A DNA stretch of 64,000 bases, from positions 558,001 through 622,000 of the forward strand of contig NZ_JACRSE010000002.1 in assembly GCF_014281055.1 (NCBI RefSeq), in the 5' to 3' direction. The DNA comes from Fluviispira vulneris. Lineage in GTDB: Bacteria; Bdellovibrionota_B; Oligoflexia; Silvanigrellales; Silvanigrellaceae. A model generated the notes under the pieces. That model searched no databases, had not been told where the DNA came from, and was given only the letters and a program-made list of their open reading frames with translations. How positions within the stretch are numbered: the first letter of the stretch is position 1; the number at the start of each line of letters is the position of its first letter. This document shows, in pieces, positions 18,270-27,317 of this stretch. Both the position numbers and the translations under genes were made by a program.

Positions 18270-19676
18270 TTAATGATTTGAGTTTAAATCGGGCTTTAAA
18301 TGAGGATCTGCTTGAGGCATAACCCCTTTCACTTCAGCCATATTTACCATTGGTAGGTAACGGACAAAAAGGCAGAATAAATGAAAGAAAAGAGCAATAG
18401 AACCAATAAATAAAGAGATATCCCAAAACGATGGAATAAAATATCCCCAAGAAGAAGGTAGAAATGTTCTGCTGAGTGTTGTCACAATTAGGACAAAGCG
18501 TTCAAGCCACATACCGATATTTATAAGAATAGCAGCCACAAAAAGCCAAATGACATTGTTTCTCCACTTCTTTATCCAAAATGTTTGAGGAATTGCAATA
18601 TTTAAAATAACCATAGCCCAATAAGCCCAACCATACGGACCATTGATACGATTCCAGTTCCAAAACTTTTCGTATGGGTTGCCGCTGTAAAAAATAGTGA
18701 AAAATTCAATTACATAAACATATGCCATAATAATACTGGTGAAGAGAATGAATTTTGCACAGATTTCAATATGTCTATCTGTCACTAAGTCTTTGAAATT
18801 GAAAATTGAGCGAACCATGATCAATAAATTTAAACAAAGACAAAAACCTGAGAATATTGCTCCCGCAATGAAGTAAGGAGGGAAAATGGTTGCATGCCAG
18901 CCTGGTAGGATAGAAGTTGCAAAGTCGAGTGATACGATTCCCGCAGTTGAGAAAACCGCAGGAGTTGCTATACCTGCAAGCAATATACATGCTCTTTCAT
19001 AGTTTACCCATTGCCGTGCCGATCCGTGCCAACCAAGGGCAAAGAAGCCATAAGCAAGCTTTCCTATTTTTGATTTTGCTTGGTCACGGAGTGTTCCAAG
19101 GTCAGGAATCATACCAACGTACCAGAAAATCACACCAATGCTTAAGTATGTATTAACAGCAAAAACGTCCCATTCAAGCGGGCTTTTAAAGTTCGTCCAC
19201 ATTTCCATTTGGTTAGGAAATGGGAAAAGCCAATAGGCAAACCAGGGACGGCCAATATGCACTGCTGGGAAAATAGCTGCTGCCATGACGGCAAAAATAG
19301 TCATCCCTTCGGCAATTCTGTTAATAGAGGTGCGCCATTTTTGTCTAAACAAGAGAAGAATTGCTGCAATGAGTGTACCAGCGTGAGCAATTTCAATCCA
19401 AAAAACAAAGTTAGTAATATCCCATGCCCAATCTACTCGGTTATTGTTTCCCCAAACACCGATCCCTTCCCAAAAAAGGTACGCAAGTGAGACAAGAAGA
19501 AGTCCAACTCCAAGTCCAGAAAGTCCAAATACTATGTACCAACCTGGCCCAGCTTTGCGCCCTGCGAGGGTGGCAACAGATTGTGTTACCATATGAAAAG
19601 AAGCATCTTTTCCTGTAACAAGAAGAGGGCGTCTGTCGACGGGATCGCGCCCTTTGAGTTCAACCGAATGTTCCAT
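18270..19676 (-). CDS. actC: NrfD/PsrC-family quinol-interacting membrane subunit, ActC of alternative complex III
   Basis: A polytopic protein (468 residues, about ten membrane helices) of the polysulfide reductase NrfD family. Recognisable stretches are FWIEIAHAGTLIAAILLLFR, AVMAAAIFPAVHIGRPW, FAVNTYLSIGVIFWYVGMIP and NIGMWLERFVLIVTTLSR, all typical of ActC/ActF, which oxidise quinol in the alternative complex III that replaces cytochrome bc1. ActC is normally encoded with actA (cytochrome c), actB (Fe-S/molybdopterin-like), actD, actE and actF. None of these flank the gene here: holA-like is divergent upstream and the receiver-TPR gene is downstream. It is therefore an isolated copy or a dispersed subunit. 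Confidence 0.85.
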   Translation of the reverse strand: MEHSVELKGRDPVDRRPLLVTGKDASFHMVTQSVATLAGRKAGPGWYIVFGLSGLGVGLLLVSLAYLFWEGIGVWGNNNRVDWAWDITNFVFWIEIAHAGTLIAAILLLFRQKWRTSINRIAEGMTIFAVMAAAIFPAVHIGRPWFAYWLFPFPNQMEMWTNFKSPLEWDVFAVNTYLSIGVIFWYVGMIPDLGTLRDQAKSKIGKLAYGFFALGWHGSARQWVNYERACILLAGIATPAVFSTAGIVSLDFATSILPGWHATIFPPYFIAGAIFSGFCLCLNLLIMVRSIFNFKDLVTDRHIEICAKFILFTSIIMAYVYVIEFFTIFYSGNPYEKFWNWNRINGPYGWAYWAMVILNIAIPQTFWIKKWRNNVIWLFVAAILINIGMWLERFVLIVTTLSRTFLPSSWGYFIPSFWDISLFIGSIALFFHLFCLFVRYLPMVNMAEVKGVMPQADPHLKPDLNSNH

Positions 19677-19868
19677 GGTTCACCTGTGATGGATAATAGG
19701 TCATAAAGTAAAAAACCAAATGTGGTTTAACGAATTTGTACTTCGTGATCAAGTATACGGTAAAAATTATCAAAAAAACACTTCACATTGTTTCTTCTAC
19801 AAATTATTGTCGCGTATGCATCGAAAAGGAATTGCGTATGCATTATCAACATAAATTTAAAGGAATGT

Positions 19869-20849
19869 ATGCAACGTATTGACGCTTCAAAACTTATATC
19901 ATTGCTATTCGCAAGTGAAAAGTCGGCAGAGATCAAATTTGTACTTGCTGAAAATCCAATTTTTAAAAGAATTATTGAAAATAAAATTAGCAGTGAAATT
20001 GGCGCATGTCCTCAAAGATTTGTTGGCAAAAATGCAATTTTGGAATTTTATGAATATGTAGCAACAGGTAGCTTATTTTCTGCTCCACAAAAATGCATAG
20101 TAGAAATGCCTGAAAAATTGACAATAAAACAATGGGAAGAAGAAAAAAAATTACTAAATAGAATCCCTACTCCGCTTGAAACTTCATCTTACATTTTTGC
20201 ACCGACTTCATATCGAAATATTATTAAAGAAACCGATTTAAAGAAATTAGCTTCTATTTATTTGTGCTATGAGCCAAATGAAATGGATTTATATCGTTGT
20301 GTTGAGCTTCTTTTGTTACGTTATAAAGTTCTTGCCAAAAAAAGTAAAAGTGAAATTACAGAAATTTGTTGTCATGCCCTAGAATGTTATTCAGGAGATC
20401 TTATCTCCTGTGATATGCATTTTTCTCGTATGGAAAATGCTAATTTAAGTTTTACAGCAGCTCTGGCTGGAAGTCCTGAAATCAATGGATTTCATGTGGC
20501 TGATGCTCTTTCGCGTGGTGACAAACATCTAATCGAATTGCGTCTCGCACAGTGTGAAGCCTGTGGAGAAGATGCTTCGAGTGTTTTTATGGCGCTTGTT
20601 TATTTTGTAAAACAAGTTTCGTTTATGCATGCAGCTCTTGAAGAATGTAGAGATATGCGCACAGCATTTGAAAGTGTGAGAATACCTTACCCTTCGCAAG
20701 CAAGGGTGCAAAGGGCATTACAGGTTTTAACAAAAGAAAAAACGGGACATTTTTTTATAGCTGCACCTAAAATTGAGATGCAGCTCAGAACACAAAAAAA
20801 TGCACACAAATGGCTATCATCTGAACTTATTTCTTTTATTTCAAATTAA
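19869..20849 (+). CDS. holA: Divergent DNA polymerase III delta subunit candidate (HolA-like)
   Basis: The 326-residue protein has the outline of HolA, the clamp-loader delta subunit. The start (KFVLAENPIFKRIIENKI) resembles the family's 'YLLxGDExxLxxE' opening, residues about 60-110 a strand-rich 'TGSLFSAPQKCIVEMP' segment, LECYSGDLISCDMHFSRMEN the domain II helix, and the C-terminal part (HVADALSRGDKHLIELRLAQ through AHKWLSSELISFI) the helical collar domain. No Walker box is needed in delta. The match is by pattern only and the sequence is diverged. AGGA four bases before the ATG at 19869 supports this start over one 81 bases earlier. The 3' end overlaps the convergent permease by 14 bases. 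Confidence 0.55.
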   Translation: MQRIDASKLISLLFASEKSAEIKFVLAENPIFKRIIENKISSEIGACPQRFVGKNAILEFYEYVATGSLFSAPQKCIVEMPEKLTIKQWEEEKKLLNRIPTPLETSSYIFAPTSYRNIIKETDLKKLASIYLCYEPNEMDLYRCVELLLLRYKVLAKKSKSEITEICCHALECYSGDLISCDMHFSRMENANLSFTAALAGSPEINGFHVADALSRGDKHLIELRLAQCEACGEDASSVFMALVYFVKQVSFMHAALEECRDMRTAFESVRIPYPSQARVQRALQVLTKEKTGHFFIAAPKIEMQLRTQKNAHKWLSSELISFISN

Positions 20850-22416
20850 ATTCATTTATATTTTTTATAACATTTTCCTTATTTAAAGAGTTTTTACGCG
20901 CTATATAGAAAACAATTATGCTGAATAAGATAGCGCACGTATTTCCTTCAAAGTTAGAAAGTTTTTGAATTCCACTGCCAAAACCTGAAAAGTAATTAAT
21001 AATTGTAAATCCAATTAAATATCCAACTAACCATAGCGAGCATTTGAAGTTATATTTGGCAAAAACCTCTTTACCCTCTTTATATTTAATAATGGCAAAA
21101 ATAATCGTAAATAAAGTAATAATAATTGATAATTTAAGTAGAACAACAAAACCAATCCAGTGCATCATAAGACCACAGATACAAAAAGCGATCAGTGACA
21201 TAATATGATAAAATGGTAATTTAAACGGTCTTTTTACGTCAGGACATTTATCTCTTAAAACCATAAGTGCAATTGGTGTTACAGATAAAGTCAACACAAA
21301 CGATGAGGTTAAAAATGTAACCATTTCCTTCCAACCTGGAAAAGGGAAAATGAGTATGAGTCCAACAAAGAAACAAACCCAGAGAGACGTTTCAGGCGAT
21401 CCGTGTTTATTTAAACGTGTCATTGCTTTTGGAGCTGCGCCGATGTTACCCAGGGTACGCAAAACACGGGAAGTTGTTGAAGTCATCATAAGACCCGATC
21501 CAAAGGGGGAGACAACGGCATCGAGATATAAAAGACTGCATAAAAAAGTAAAACCAGCGGCTAAAGCAAGACCAGCAAATGGTCCCATATCTCCAGTAAA
21601 ACTTAATTTACTCCAACCTTCATTTAAACTTTCTCCTGGTATGGCAATAATAAATGCAAATTGAATAAGGCAATATAATAAAGTTACAATTAAAATAGAA
21701 GACAAAGCAGCAAGCGGAATATTTTTTTGCGGGTTTTTGGTTTCACCTGCTAAAATTATCCCAGATTGAAAGCCACCAAATGCAAAAATAATTCCCCCAA
21801 CGGATAAACTAGCCATTATTCCTTGCAAACCATTTGGTGCAAATCCATGAAAATGATTAATATTTGAAAAATCACTGGATGGACTAAAAATAAAAGCTCC
21901 TGCAATTGCTAAAGGAACAAATAATTTCCAAATTGTTGCAAGAGTATTCGTCCGCGTTAAAAACTTTACGCTATAGCGATTGATAAAAATAATGACAAAT
22001 AAAATAAAGGCAGAAGCAATATATCCTATGACAGATAGTTCTGGTTTTGCTCCAGTGCGTTCTACAAGGTTAGGAAAATAATTGCTTGCGTATTGTACAA
22101 CGGCTAATGATTCTATTGGAGATATGGTTACAAAACAGAGAAAGTATATCCATCCAGTTAACACGCCAGAAAATTTTCCATGGGTAAAAAATGGATAACT
22201 GGTTAAGCCACCCATTATTGGAAACATAGATGCAAGTTCTGCAAATGTAAGAACAATAAAAATGAAGCAAAATCCGCCCAAAAGCCACGAAGTGATTGAT
22301 GCGGGACCTGCCATTTGTGCAGCGTAAAGAGGACCAAACAGCCACCCAGAACCGACCATGCTCCCTACAGAAGCTAAAGTCACACCGATTAAACCAACAT
22401 TTCGTTTAGGCAACAC
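20836..22416 (-). CDS. APC-family amino-acid permease
   Basis: A 526-residue carrier with about twelve to fourteen membrane segments. The glycine-rich opening IGVTLASVGSMVGSGWLFGP is the APC substrate-binding helix 1, and FAFGGFQSGIILAGETKNPQ the conserved helix 6 region. The start is a GTG at 22416, seven bases after AAGGAG; an upstream in-frame ATG at 22497 would add an unlikely Cys/Phe-rich tail. It follows proline dehydrogenase on the same strand (149-base gap) and may supply it with amino acid, but the substrate is not readable from the sequence. It is longer than many bacterial APC permeases, with extra C-terminal helices. Confidence 0.8.
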   Translation of the reverse strand: MLPKRNVGLIGVTLASVGSMVGSGWLFGPLYAAQMAGPASITSWLLGGFCFIFIVLTFAELASMFPIMGGLTSYPFFTHGKFSGVLTGWIYFLCFVTISPIESLAVVQYASNYFPNLVERTGAKPELSVIGYIASAFILFVIIFINRYSVKFLTRTNTLATIWKLFVPLAIAGAFIFSPSSDFSNINHFHGFAPNGLQGIMASLSVGGIIFAFGGFQSGIILAGETKNPQKNIPLAALSSILIVTLLYCLIQFAFIIAIPGESLNEGWSKLSFTGDMGPFAGLALAAGFTFLCSLLYLDAVVSPFGSGLMMTSTTSRVLRTLGNIGAAPKAMTRLNKHGSPETSLWVCFFVGLILIFPFPGWKEMVTFLTSSFVLTLSVTPIALMVLRDKCPDVKRPFKLPFYHIMSLIAFCICGLMMHWIGFVVLLKLSIIITLFTIIFAIIKYKEGKEVFAKYNFKCSLWLVGYLIGFTIINYFSGFGSGIQKLSNFEGNTCAILFSIIVFYIARKNSLNKENVIKNINEFNLK

Positions 22417-22565
22417 GCATGGGCTCCTTTTCAGACATAATAAACAAAAAAAGAGTTTATAAAAATTAACCTCTTTTAAAAAAATAAATCCTCTCATAAA
22501 GGCTTTTAGGAGAGGATTGTACTATTACACTAGTATGATCTGTTTATCAAGAAAATTGCTTCATT

Positions 22566-23414
22566 TTAAGATTTAAATAAATTTTTAAGAACAAAAAATA
22601 CATTTTCTTTTCTTTCAGCAAGTCTGCGCGCATAGTACGCTTGCCATTGATCTCCATAGGGGACATAAATTGTCATATTGTGCCCTTTCTCACGAATTCT
22701 TGTCCATGTTTTTTCACGCATACCATACAACATTTGAAATTCATAACGTTCTTTAGGAATGTTATTTTTCTCAATAAAATCCATACAAAAATCGATAATT
22801 TCATCGTCATGTGAAGCGATGCATATTCTCTGCCCTTCAAGCAGCAGTTTTTGAATAAGTTTTTTATAATTTTCAACTATCTTTGCCATTTTTTTTATGG
22901 CTTTGTCTTGGGGCTCTTTATATGCGCCCTTACAAAGTCGAACCCGCCCATTTGCTGCTAAAATACGTTTAACATCTTCTTCTGTTCTAAATAAATAAGC
23001 TTGTAAGACAATTTCGATATTTTTAAATTCTTTTGCGGCTCTTTCATAAATAACAATAGTCCGTTCTGTATAATCACTGCCTTCCATATCGAGAGCGACG
23101 CGAACATGATAGTGATCTGCGATGCGCATAATTTGAGAAAGATTGTTATAACAGAAATCAAAATCAATATCTAAACCCAGCATCGTGAGTTTAATTGAAA
23201 CGTAACAGTCTAATTTTTTTTCAGAAATTTTTTTAATTAGGATATCATATTCTTCAACAAATTTTATAGCTTGTTGTTTTTCGCTGATATTTTCACCAAG
23301 AAGATCAAGTGTAACACTTATTTTTTTATCATTAAGTCGCTCTACAGCAGCAAAAGCTTCTTCAATATTTATTCCTGAAACAAATTTTTTTGCATAGAAT
23401 GGAATAGAGCTCAT
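22566..23414 (-). CDS. Proline dehydrogenase (monofunctional)
   Basis: Oxidises proline to pyrroline-5-carboxylate with FAD and feeds electrons to quinone. The 282-residue TIM barrel has SVTLDLLGENIS, YVSIKLTMLGLDID, RVALDMEGSDYT, LQAYLFRTEEDV, RVRLCKGAYKEP, CIASHDDEIIDF, YEFQMLYGMRE, then the substrate-binding YYARRLAERKENV with paired arginines. It is the stand-alone PRODH; the P5C dehydrogenase half of PutA is absent here. The adjacent APC permease on the same strand may import its substrate. Confidence 0.9.
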   Translation of the reverse strand: MSSIPFYAKKFVSGINIEEAFAAVERLNDKKISVTLDLLGENISEKQQAIKFVEEYDILIKKISEKKLDCYVSIKLTMLGLDIDFDFCYNNLSQIMRIADHYHVRVALDMEGSDYTERTIVIYERAAKEFKNIEIVLQAYLFRTEEDVKRILAANGRVRLCKGAYKEPQDKAIKKMAKIVENYKKLIQKLLLEGQRICIASHDDEIIDFCMDFIEKNNIPKERYEFQMLYGMREKTWTRIREKGHNMTIYVPYGDQWQAYYARRLAERKENVFFVLKNLFKS

Positions 23415-23508
23415 CGGGCAGTCCTCATTTTGTAAAAAAGCATTTGTAAAAACATCGGTCGCTGTCTTTTTTACAATAATTTCTTAGAATGACAACTGAG
23501 GGGGGGAA

Positions 23509-23748
23509 CTATTTTTGGGGTTTGTCTGAAATTTCTTTAATCTGAGAAATAAGTTTATTTATTCTTTGTACACTTTTTTTTATGTTATCGATTTTCAAAT
23601 TTATTATATTTTCTTCGCTATCTTTTTCTTCAGCAAATTTGTAAAACTCTAATACATTGATATTTCTCTTGTTCTCGATTTCTGCAAGTTTTTTTAACTT
23701 AAATTCACTGATATGATAAATATTATTATTTTTTTCATCATCTAACAT
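23509..23748 (-). CDS. Small coiled-coil protein, unknown
   Basis: A 79-residue, charged protein (many Lys, Glu, Asn and Ile) that is predicted by eye to be a helical coil, with heptad-like spacing in IINLKIDNIKKSVQRINKL. I do not recognise a family. It lies between proline dehydrogenase and the MGDVID protein on the same strand. Low complexity and small size leave some doubt that it is translated. Confidence 0.4.
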   Translation of the reverse strand: MLDDEKNNNIYHISEFKLKKLAEIENKRNINVLEFYKFAEEKDSEENIINLKIDNIKKSVQRINKLISQIKEISDKPQK

Positions 23749-23792
23749 ACTATTGACCTAAGGTTTCAAGAATATCTAAGTACAAAGCAAAA

Positions 23793-23819
23793 GGCATTTT
23801 AAAGAAGCTCTAAAATGCC
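23793..23819 (-). terminator. Rho-independent terminator after the MGDVID gene
   Basis: GGCATTTTA and TAAAATGCC form a perfect 9-bp stem with a 9-base loop. On the leftward transcript the stem is followed by TTTTGCTTT. It lies 19 bases downstream of the 66-residue gene and 45 bases upstream of the next small gene, so the two are separate units. Confidence 0.75.
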
Positions 23820-23837
23820 GATTCGACTTTTATTTTA

Positions 23838-24038
23838 TTACTTTATTCTGTAACTTTTCATTACATTTTTATTTGCCTGCTCGCGCTCTTTGCGCAATCT
23901 TTCTTGATTTGCTTTATTTTGTGCTGTGGCTTTAGTAAAATCAACTTTTGCAGCAGGTTCTTTTTCTTTTTTAGCTAAATTTTTATTAGCATTTTCTTTA
24001 ATTATTTTTCTTGAGAAGAAATCAATTACATCACCCAT
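23838..24038 (-). CDS. Small basic protein resembling DUF4169
   Basis: A 66-residue protein that starts MGDVIDFFSRK and continues as a Lys/Ala/Glu/Asn-rich helix (AQNKANQERLRKEREQANKN). The opening MGDV-hydrophobic segment followed by a charged helix recalls the DUF4169 family of small proteins (typically MGDVVNLRR...), but the resemblance is partial. It has its own terminator. Function is unknown. Confidence 0.5.
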   Translation of the reverse strand: MGDVIDFFSRKIIKENANKNLAKKEKEPAAKVDFTKATAQNKANQERLRKEREQANKNVMKSYRIK

Positions 24039-24484
24039 AGGAGATACCTCATTTAAAAAACGTTCTTATTTTGCTTAGCAACTCTTATGCCTCGCACTTT
24101 AATAGTTTTTTTTAGTAAAAACAAAGGATAAGAGAAGAAGTTGCTCAGCTCTGTAAAAAGAGTGAACACTAAGTGCCCATAAAATGTGCTAATAGAAAAT
24201 AGGAGAACTTACAAGTAGAAGCTTTCTTTTTGTGCAAATTCTATGAGATTTTTAGTAATAATTCCGTCCTTTAGGAGAAGCTTAAGGCTTCTAAACAAAA
24301 AGTCTTGATATTACTATAGAAAAAAGACTATCAAAAGATTGGACACTCAAATTATAGATTTTGCTGAACAATTTTACAGCTCAACTCTATTAAGTGTTAT
24401 TTTACAATTATAATAATATCGAGTATGAATACATTTAGCGAGAAAATTGAAAACTTCTCAAATTCTGAGTCACGAGGAGAATGT
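24039..24484. other. Gene-free leader region before ppdK
   Basis: No supportable gene is seen in these 446 bases. A perfect TATAAT at 24409-24414 lacks a good -35 at the expected distance and may be the ppdK -10. A small hairpin, AGAAGC-TTAAG-GCTTCT, is at 24276-24292. If the -10 is real, transcription begins near 24420, which places the ATG at 24425 at the very RNA end and supports the start at 24485. Confidence 0.5.
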
Positions 24485-27073
24485 ATGAGTTATGTTTATT
24501 TTTTTGGCAGTGGATACGCTGACGGCAATGCTTCAATGAAATCAGAATTAGGCGGAAAAGGAGCAAATCTAGCTGAAATGACAGCACTTGGTTTGCCTGT
24601 ACCCGCTGGCTTCACAATCTCTACTCGAGTGTGTCTCGATTTTATAAGAGAAGGAGGTTCTTTTTCTCGAGAACTTATAAGTCAAATCGAAACGGCTCTT
24701 AAAAAAACAGAAGATTCGATGGGCGCTAAATTTGCGGACGCTCACAATCCTCTGCTGGTCAGTGTGCGTTCTGGTGCTCGGATCTCAATGCCAGGTATGA
24801 TGGACACTGTTCTAAATCTTGGGCTGAATGAAATTACAGTTGAAGCTTTGGCTAAGAAGACTGATAATCCACGCTTTGCATATGATTCTTATCGTCGTTT
24901 TATCCAAATGTATTCGAGTGTAGTTAAAGATCTTGAAACGCATTATATGGAAGATGAACTTGAATCTTTCAAAAAATTAAATGGTTATAAAGAAGATACC
25001 GAGCTCACTGCATCCGATCTCAAAGAATTGGTAGGGGTTTTTAAAGCAATTTATCAAAAACACATCATGGAGCCTTTTCCTGAAGATCCCTACGAACAAC
25101 TTTGGCAAGCGATTGGAGCGGTTTTTAAAAGCTGGAATTGCCCTCGTGCTAAAAAATACCGTGAGATCCATGCCATTTCCCATGATTGGGGAACAGCGGT
25201 AAATATCTGTTCGATGGTCTATGGCAATATGGGAGTCACTTCAGGTACAGGTGTTTGTTTTACCCGTGATCCTTCTACAGGTGAAAATGTCTTTTATGGT
25301 GAGTTTTTGATCAATGCGCAAGGCGAAGATGTGGTCGCAGGAATACGTACGCCAAAACCCTTGTATTTGCTAGAAAAAGAAATGCCAGAAGTCTTTATTC
25401 AGCTTGAAAATGTGCGTAATAAACTCGAAGCGCATTATCGTGATGTACAGGATATTGAGTTTACCATTCAGGAAGGAAAGCTTTATATTTTACAAACACG
25501 CAATGCAAAAAGGACAACTCAAGCAGCACTCAAAATAGCTATCGATTTTGCCAAAGAAGGATTGATGACAAAGGAAGAAGCTCTGCTTAGAGTGAATGCG
25601 CAGGACCTCGATAAACTCCTCCATCCAACCTTGGATCCTCGAGCGCATAAACAGGTGATAGCGAAAGGGCTACCCGCTTCACCCGGCGCCGTGTCTGGCA
25701 GAGCGGTTTTTACAGCTCTTGAAGCCGAGAGCTGGGCCGCTAGAGGAGAATTGGTGATATTGGTGCGTGATGAAACATCACCCGAGGACATCGGTGGTAT
25801 GTATGCTTCACAAGGATTTCTCACAGCACGCGGTGGGATGACTTCGCATGCCGCAGTCGTTGCACGACAAATGGGAAAATGTTGTATAGCGGGTTGTTCT
25901 TCATTAAATATTTCGCAAACACAAAAATCTGTAAAAGTTTCGGGCATAGAAATTCTAGAAGGGGATTGGCTCACTTTGGATGGAACGACGGGCGAAGTTA
26001 TGCTTGGCAAGGTAGAAACTAAAAACGCTGAATTAAGCGGTGATTTTTCGATTTTTATGGATTGGGCTAAAGAAATTAGACATATGAAGGTACGCGCCAA
26101 TGCCGATACACCACGTGATGCTCAATATGCACGGAGTTTTGGTGCTGAAGGTATAGGTCTTTGTAGAACAGAGCATATGTTTTTTGAAGAAAATAGATTG
26201 CCCGTTGTTCGTCAGATGATTTTATCAAAAAACAGTTTAGAGAGAAAATCAGCTTTAGATAAGCTACTGCCATTTCAAAGAGATGATTTTGTTGGTATTT
26301 TAAGTGCAATGGAAGGTTATGAAGTGACGATTCGTTTGCTCGATCCTCCACTACATGAGTTTTTGCCACATACTGATAAGGATATGATGACCTTAGCTGC
26401 ACAGCTTGGTCTTACTCTTGATGATTTAAAGCAACGTGTGCGAGCTCTCCATGAAGCAAATCCTATGCTTGGTCATCGTGGATGTCGCTTAGGCATTTCT
26501 CACCCTGAAATTTATGAAATGCAGGTGCGTGCCATCTTAGAAGCGAGTGAAATTTGTAAAGAACAAGGCAAAAAAGTCTTTCCTGAAATTATGATTCCAC
26601 TTGTCGGAATTGACTCAGAGTTAAAATGGCTGAGAGAACGTTTGCAAAAAATAGCGCCCAACATACCTTTTGGTACTATGATTGAAGTTCCGCGCGCGGC
26701 ATTAGTTGCCGATAAAATTGCTCGGCACGCAGATTTTTTTAGCTTCGGTACAAATGATTTAACTCAAACAACTTATGGTTTTAGTAGGGATGATTCTGCA
26801 CCATTTTTAAGAGTCTATAAGCAGGAGAACATTCTTGAAGAAGATCCCTTTGCAGTGATTGATCAAGAAGGGGTTGGGCGTCTTATAAAACTTGCCTGTG
26901 AACTGGGTCGTAAGGAAAATCCAGGACTTAAACTTGGTATTTGTGGTGAACATGGTGGTGAGCCAGCAAGTGTTCAGTTTTGTAATAATTTAGGTTTAAA
27001 TTATGTGAGCTGTTCACCTTTTCGCATACCAATAGCAATGCTTGCTGCAGCTCAAGCAGTAGTGAAAAAATAA
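24485..27073 (+). CDS. ppdK: Pyruvate, phosphate dikinase
   Basis: Interconverts pyruvate plus ATP plus phosphate with PEP plus AMP plus pyrophosphate. The start MSYVYFFGSGYADGNASMKS is the classic N terminus, and GAGGAG lies shortly upstream; an ATG 60 bases earlier adds a tail that does not fit. The ATP-grasp domain has SGARISMPGMMDTVLNLGLN and the FTRDP element. The phosphohistidine domain has GGMTSHAAVVARQMGKCC, with the catalytic His. The PEP/pyruvate barrel ends with LGICGEHGGEPASV, holding the catalytic Cys. Length 862 is normal. Together with gpmI and the sugar carriers nearby it suggests reversible lower glycolysis. Confidence 0.96.
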   Translation: MSYVYFFGSGYADGNASMKSELGGKGANLAEMTALGLPVPAGFTISTRVCLDFIREGGSFSRELISQIETALKKTEDSMGAKFADAHNPLLVSVRSGARISMPGMMDTVLNLGLNEITVEALAKKTDNPRFAYDSYRRFIQMYSSVVKDLETHYMEDELESFKKLNGYKEDTELTASDLKELVGVFKAIYQKHIMEPFPEDPYEQLWQAIGAVFKSWNCPRAKKYREIHAISHDWGTAVNICSMVYGNMGVTSGTGVCFTRDPSTGENVFYGEFLINAQGEDVVAGIRTPKPLYLLEKEMPEVFIQLENVRNKLEAHYRDVQDIEFTIQEGKLYILQTRNAKRTTQAALKIAIDFAKEGLMTKEEALLRVNAQDLDKLLHPTLDPRAHKQVIAKGLPASPGAVSGRAVFTALEAESWAARGELVILVRDETSPEDIGGMYASQGFLTARGGMTSHAAVVARQMGKCCIAGCSSLNISQTQKSVKVSGIEILEGDWLTLDGTTGEVMLGKVETKNAELSGDFSIFMDWAKEIRHMKVRANADTPRDAQYARSFGAEGIGLCRTEHMFFEENRLPVVRQMILSKNSLERKSALDKLLPFQRDDFVGILSAMEGYEVTIRLLDPPLHEFLPHTDKDMMTLAAQLGLTLDDLKQRVRALHEANPMLGHRGCRLGISHPEIYEMQVRAILEASEICKEQGKKVFPEIMIPLVGIDSELKWLRERLQKIAPNIPFGTMIEVPRAALVADKIARHADFFSFGTNDLTQTTYGFSRDDSAPFLRVYKQENILEEDPFAVIDQEGVGRLIKLACELGRKENPGLKLGICGEHGGEPASVQFCNNLGLNYVSCSPFRIPIAMLAAAQAVVKK

Positions 27074-27090
27074 ATGTCGTAAAGACATTT
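27072..27090 (+). terminator. Hairpin at the ppdK stop codon
   Basis: AAATGTC-GTAAA-GACATTT overlaps the stop codon. A second short hairpin (ATGAG-TGTTTTTG-CTCAT) follows at once with Ts in its loop, and TGTGG-ATAAA-CCACA comes next. This cluster is a weak, possibly rho-assisted stop region; no long T run follows. Confidence 0.4.
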
Positions 27091-27317
27091 GTATGAGTGT
27101 TTTTGCTCATATCAATATTTGTGGATAAACCACATAAATGCTTGTCCATATAGCCAAAACCACATAATTATATCCCTTAGATGTAAAAAAAACACAGAGA
27201 AGCTTCCCATCGAAGACAATTTCCCATAATTCATTCACTGAAGCTTTTCTTTGGATGAATAATTGAGTTCAATTATTTTCCCAGGAATCTTTTCCATTTC
27301 AAATATTAGAGGTTAAA

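Noticed and set aside
23760-23760. CRISPR or repeat arrays in the A/T-rich gaps
   Set aside because: I looked for spaced direct repeats in all gaps over 300 bases and saw none.
24039-24424. Possible small RNA or tRNA gene before ppdK
   Set aside because: No cloverleaf or strong paired structure and no promoter-terminator pair; only a 6-bp hairpin.
25519-26100. 193-codon open frame antisense to ppdK
   Set aside because: It mirrors the strongly coding ppdK strand, has no family match, and no ribosome site or promoter; a shadow of codon bias.
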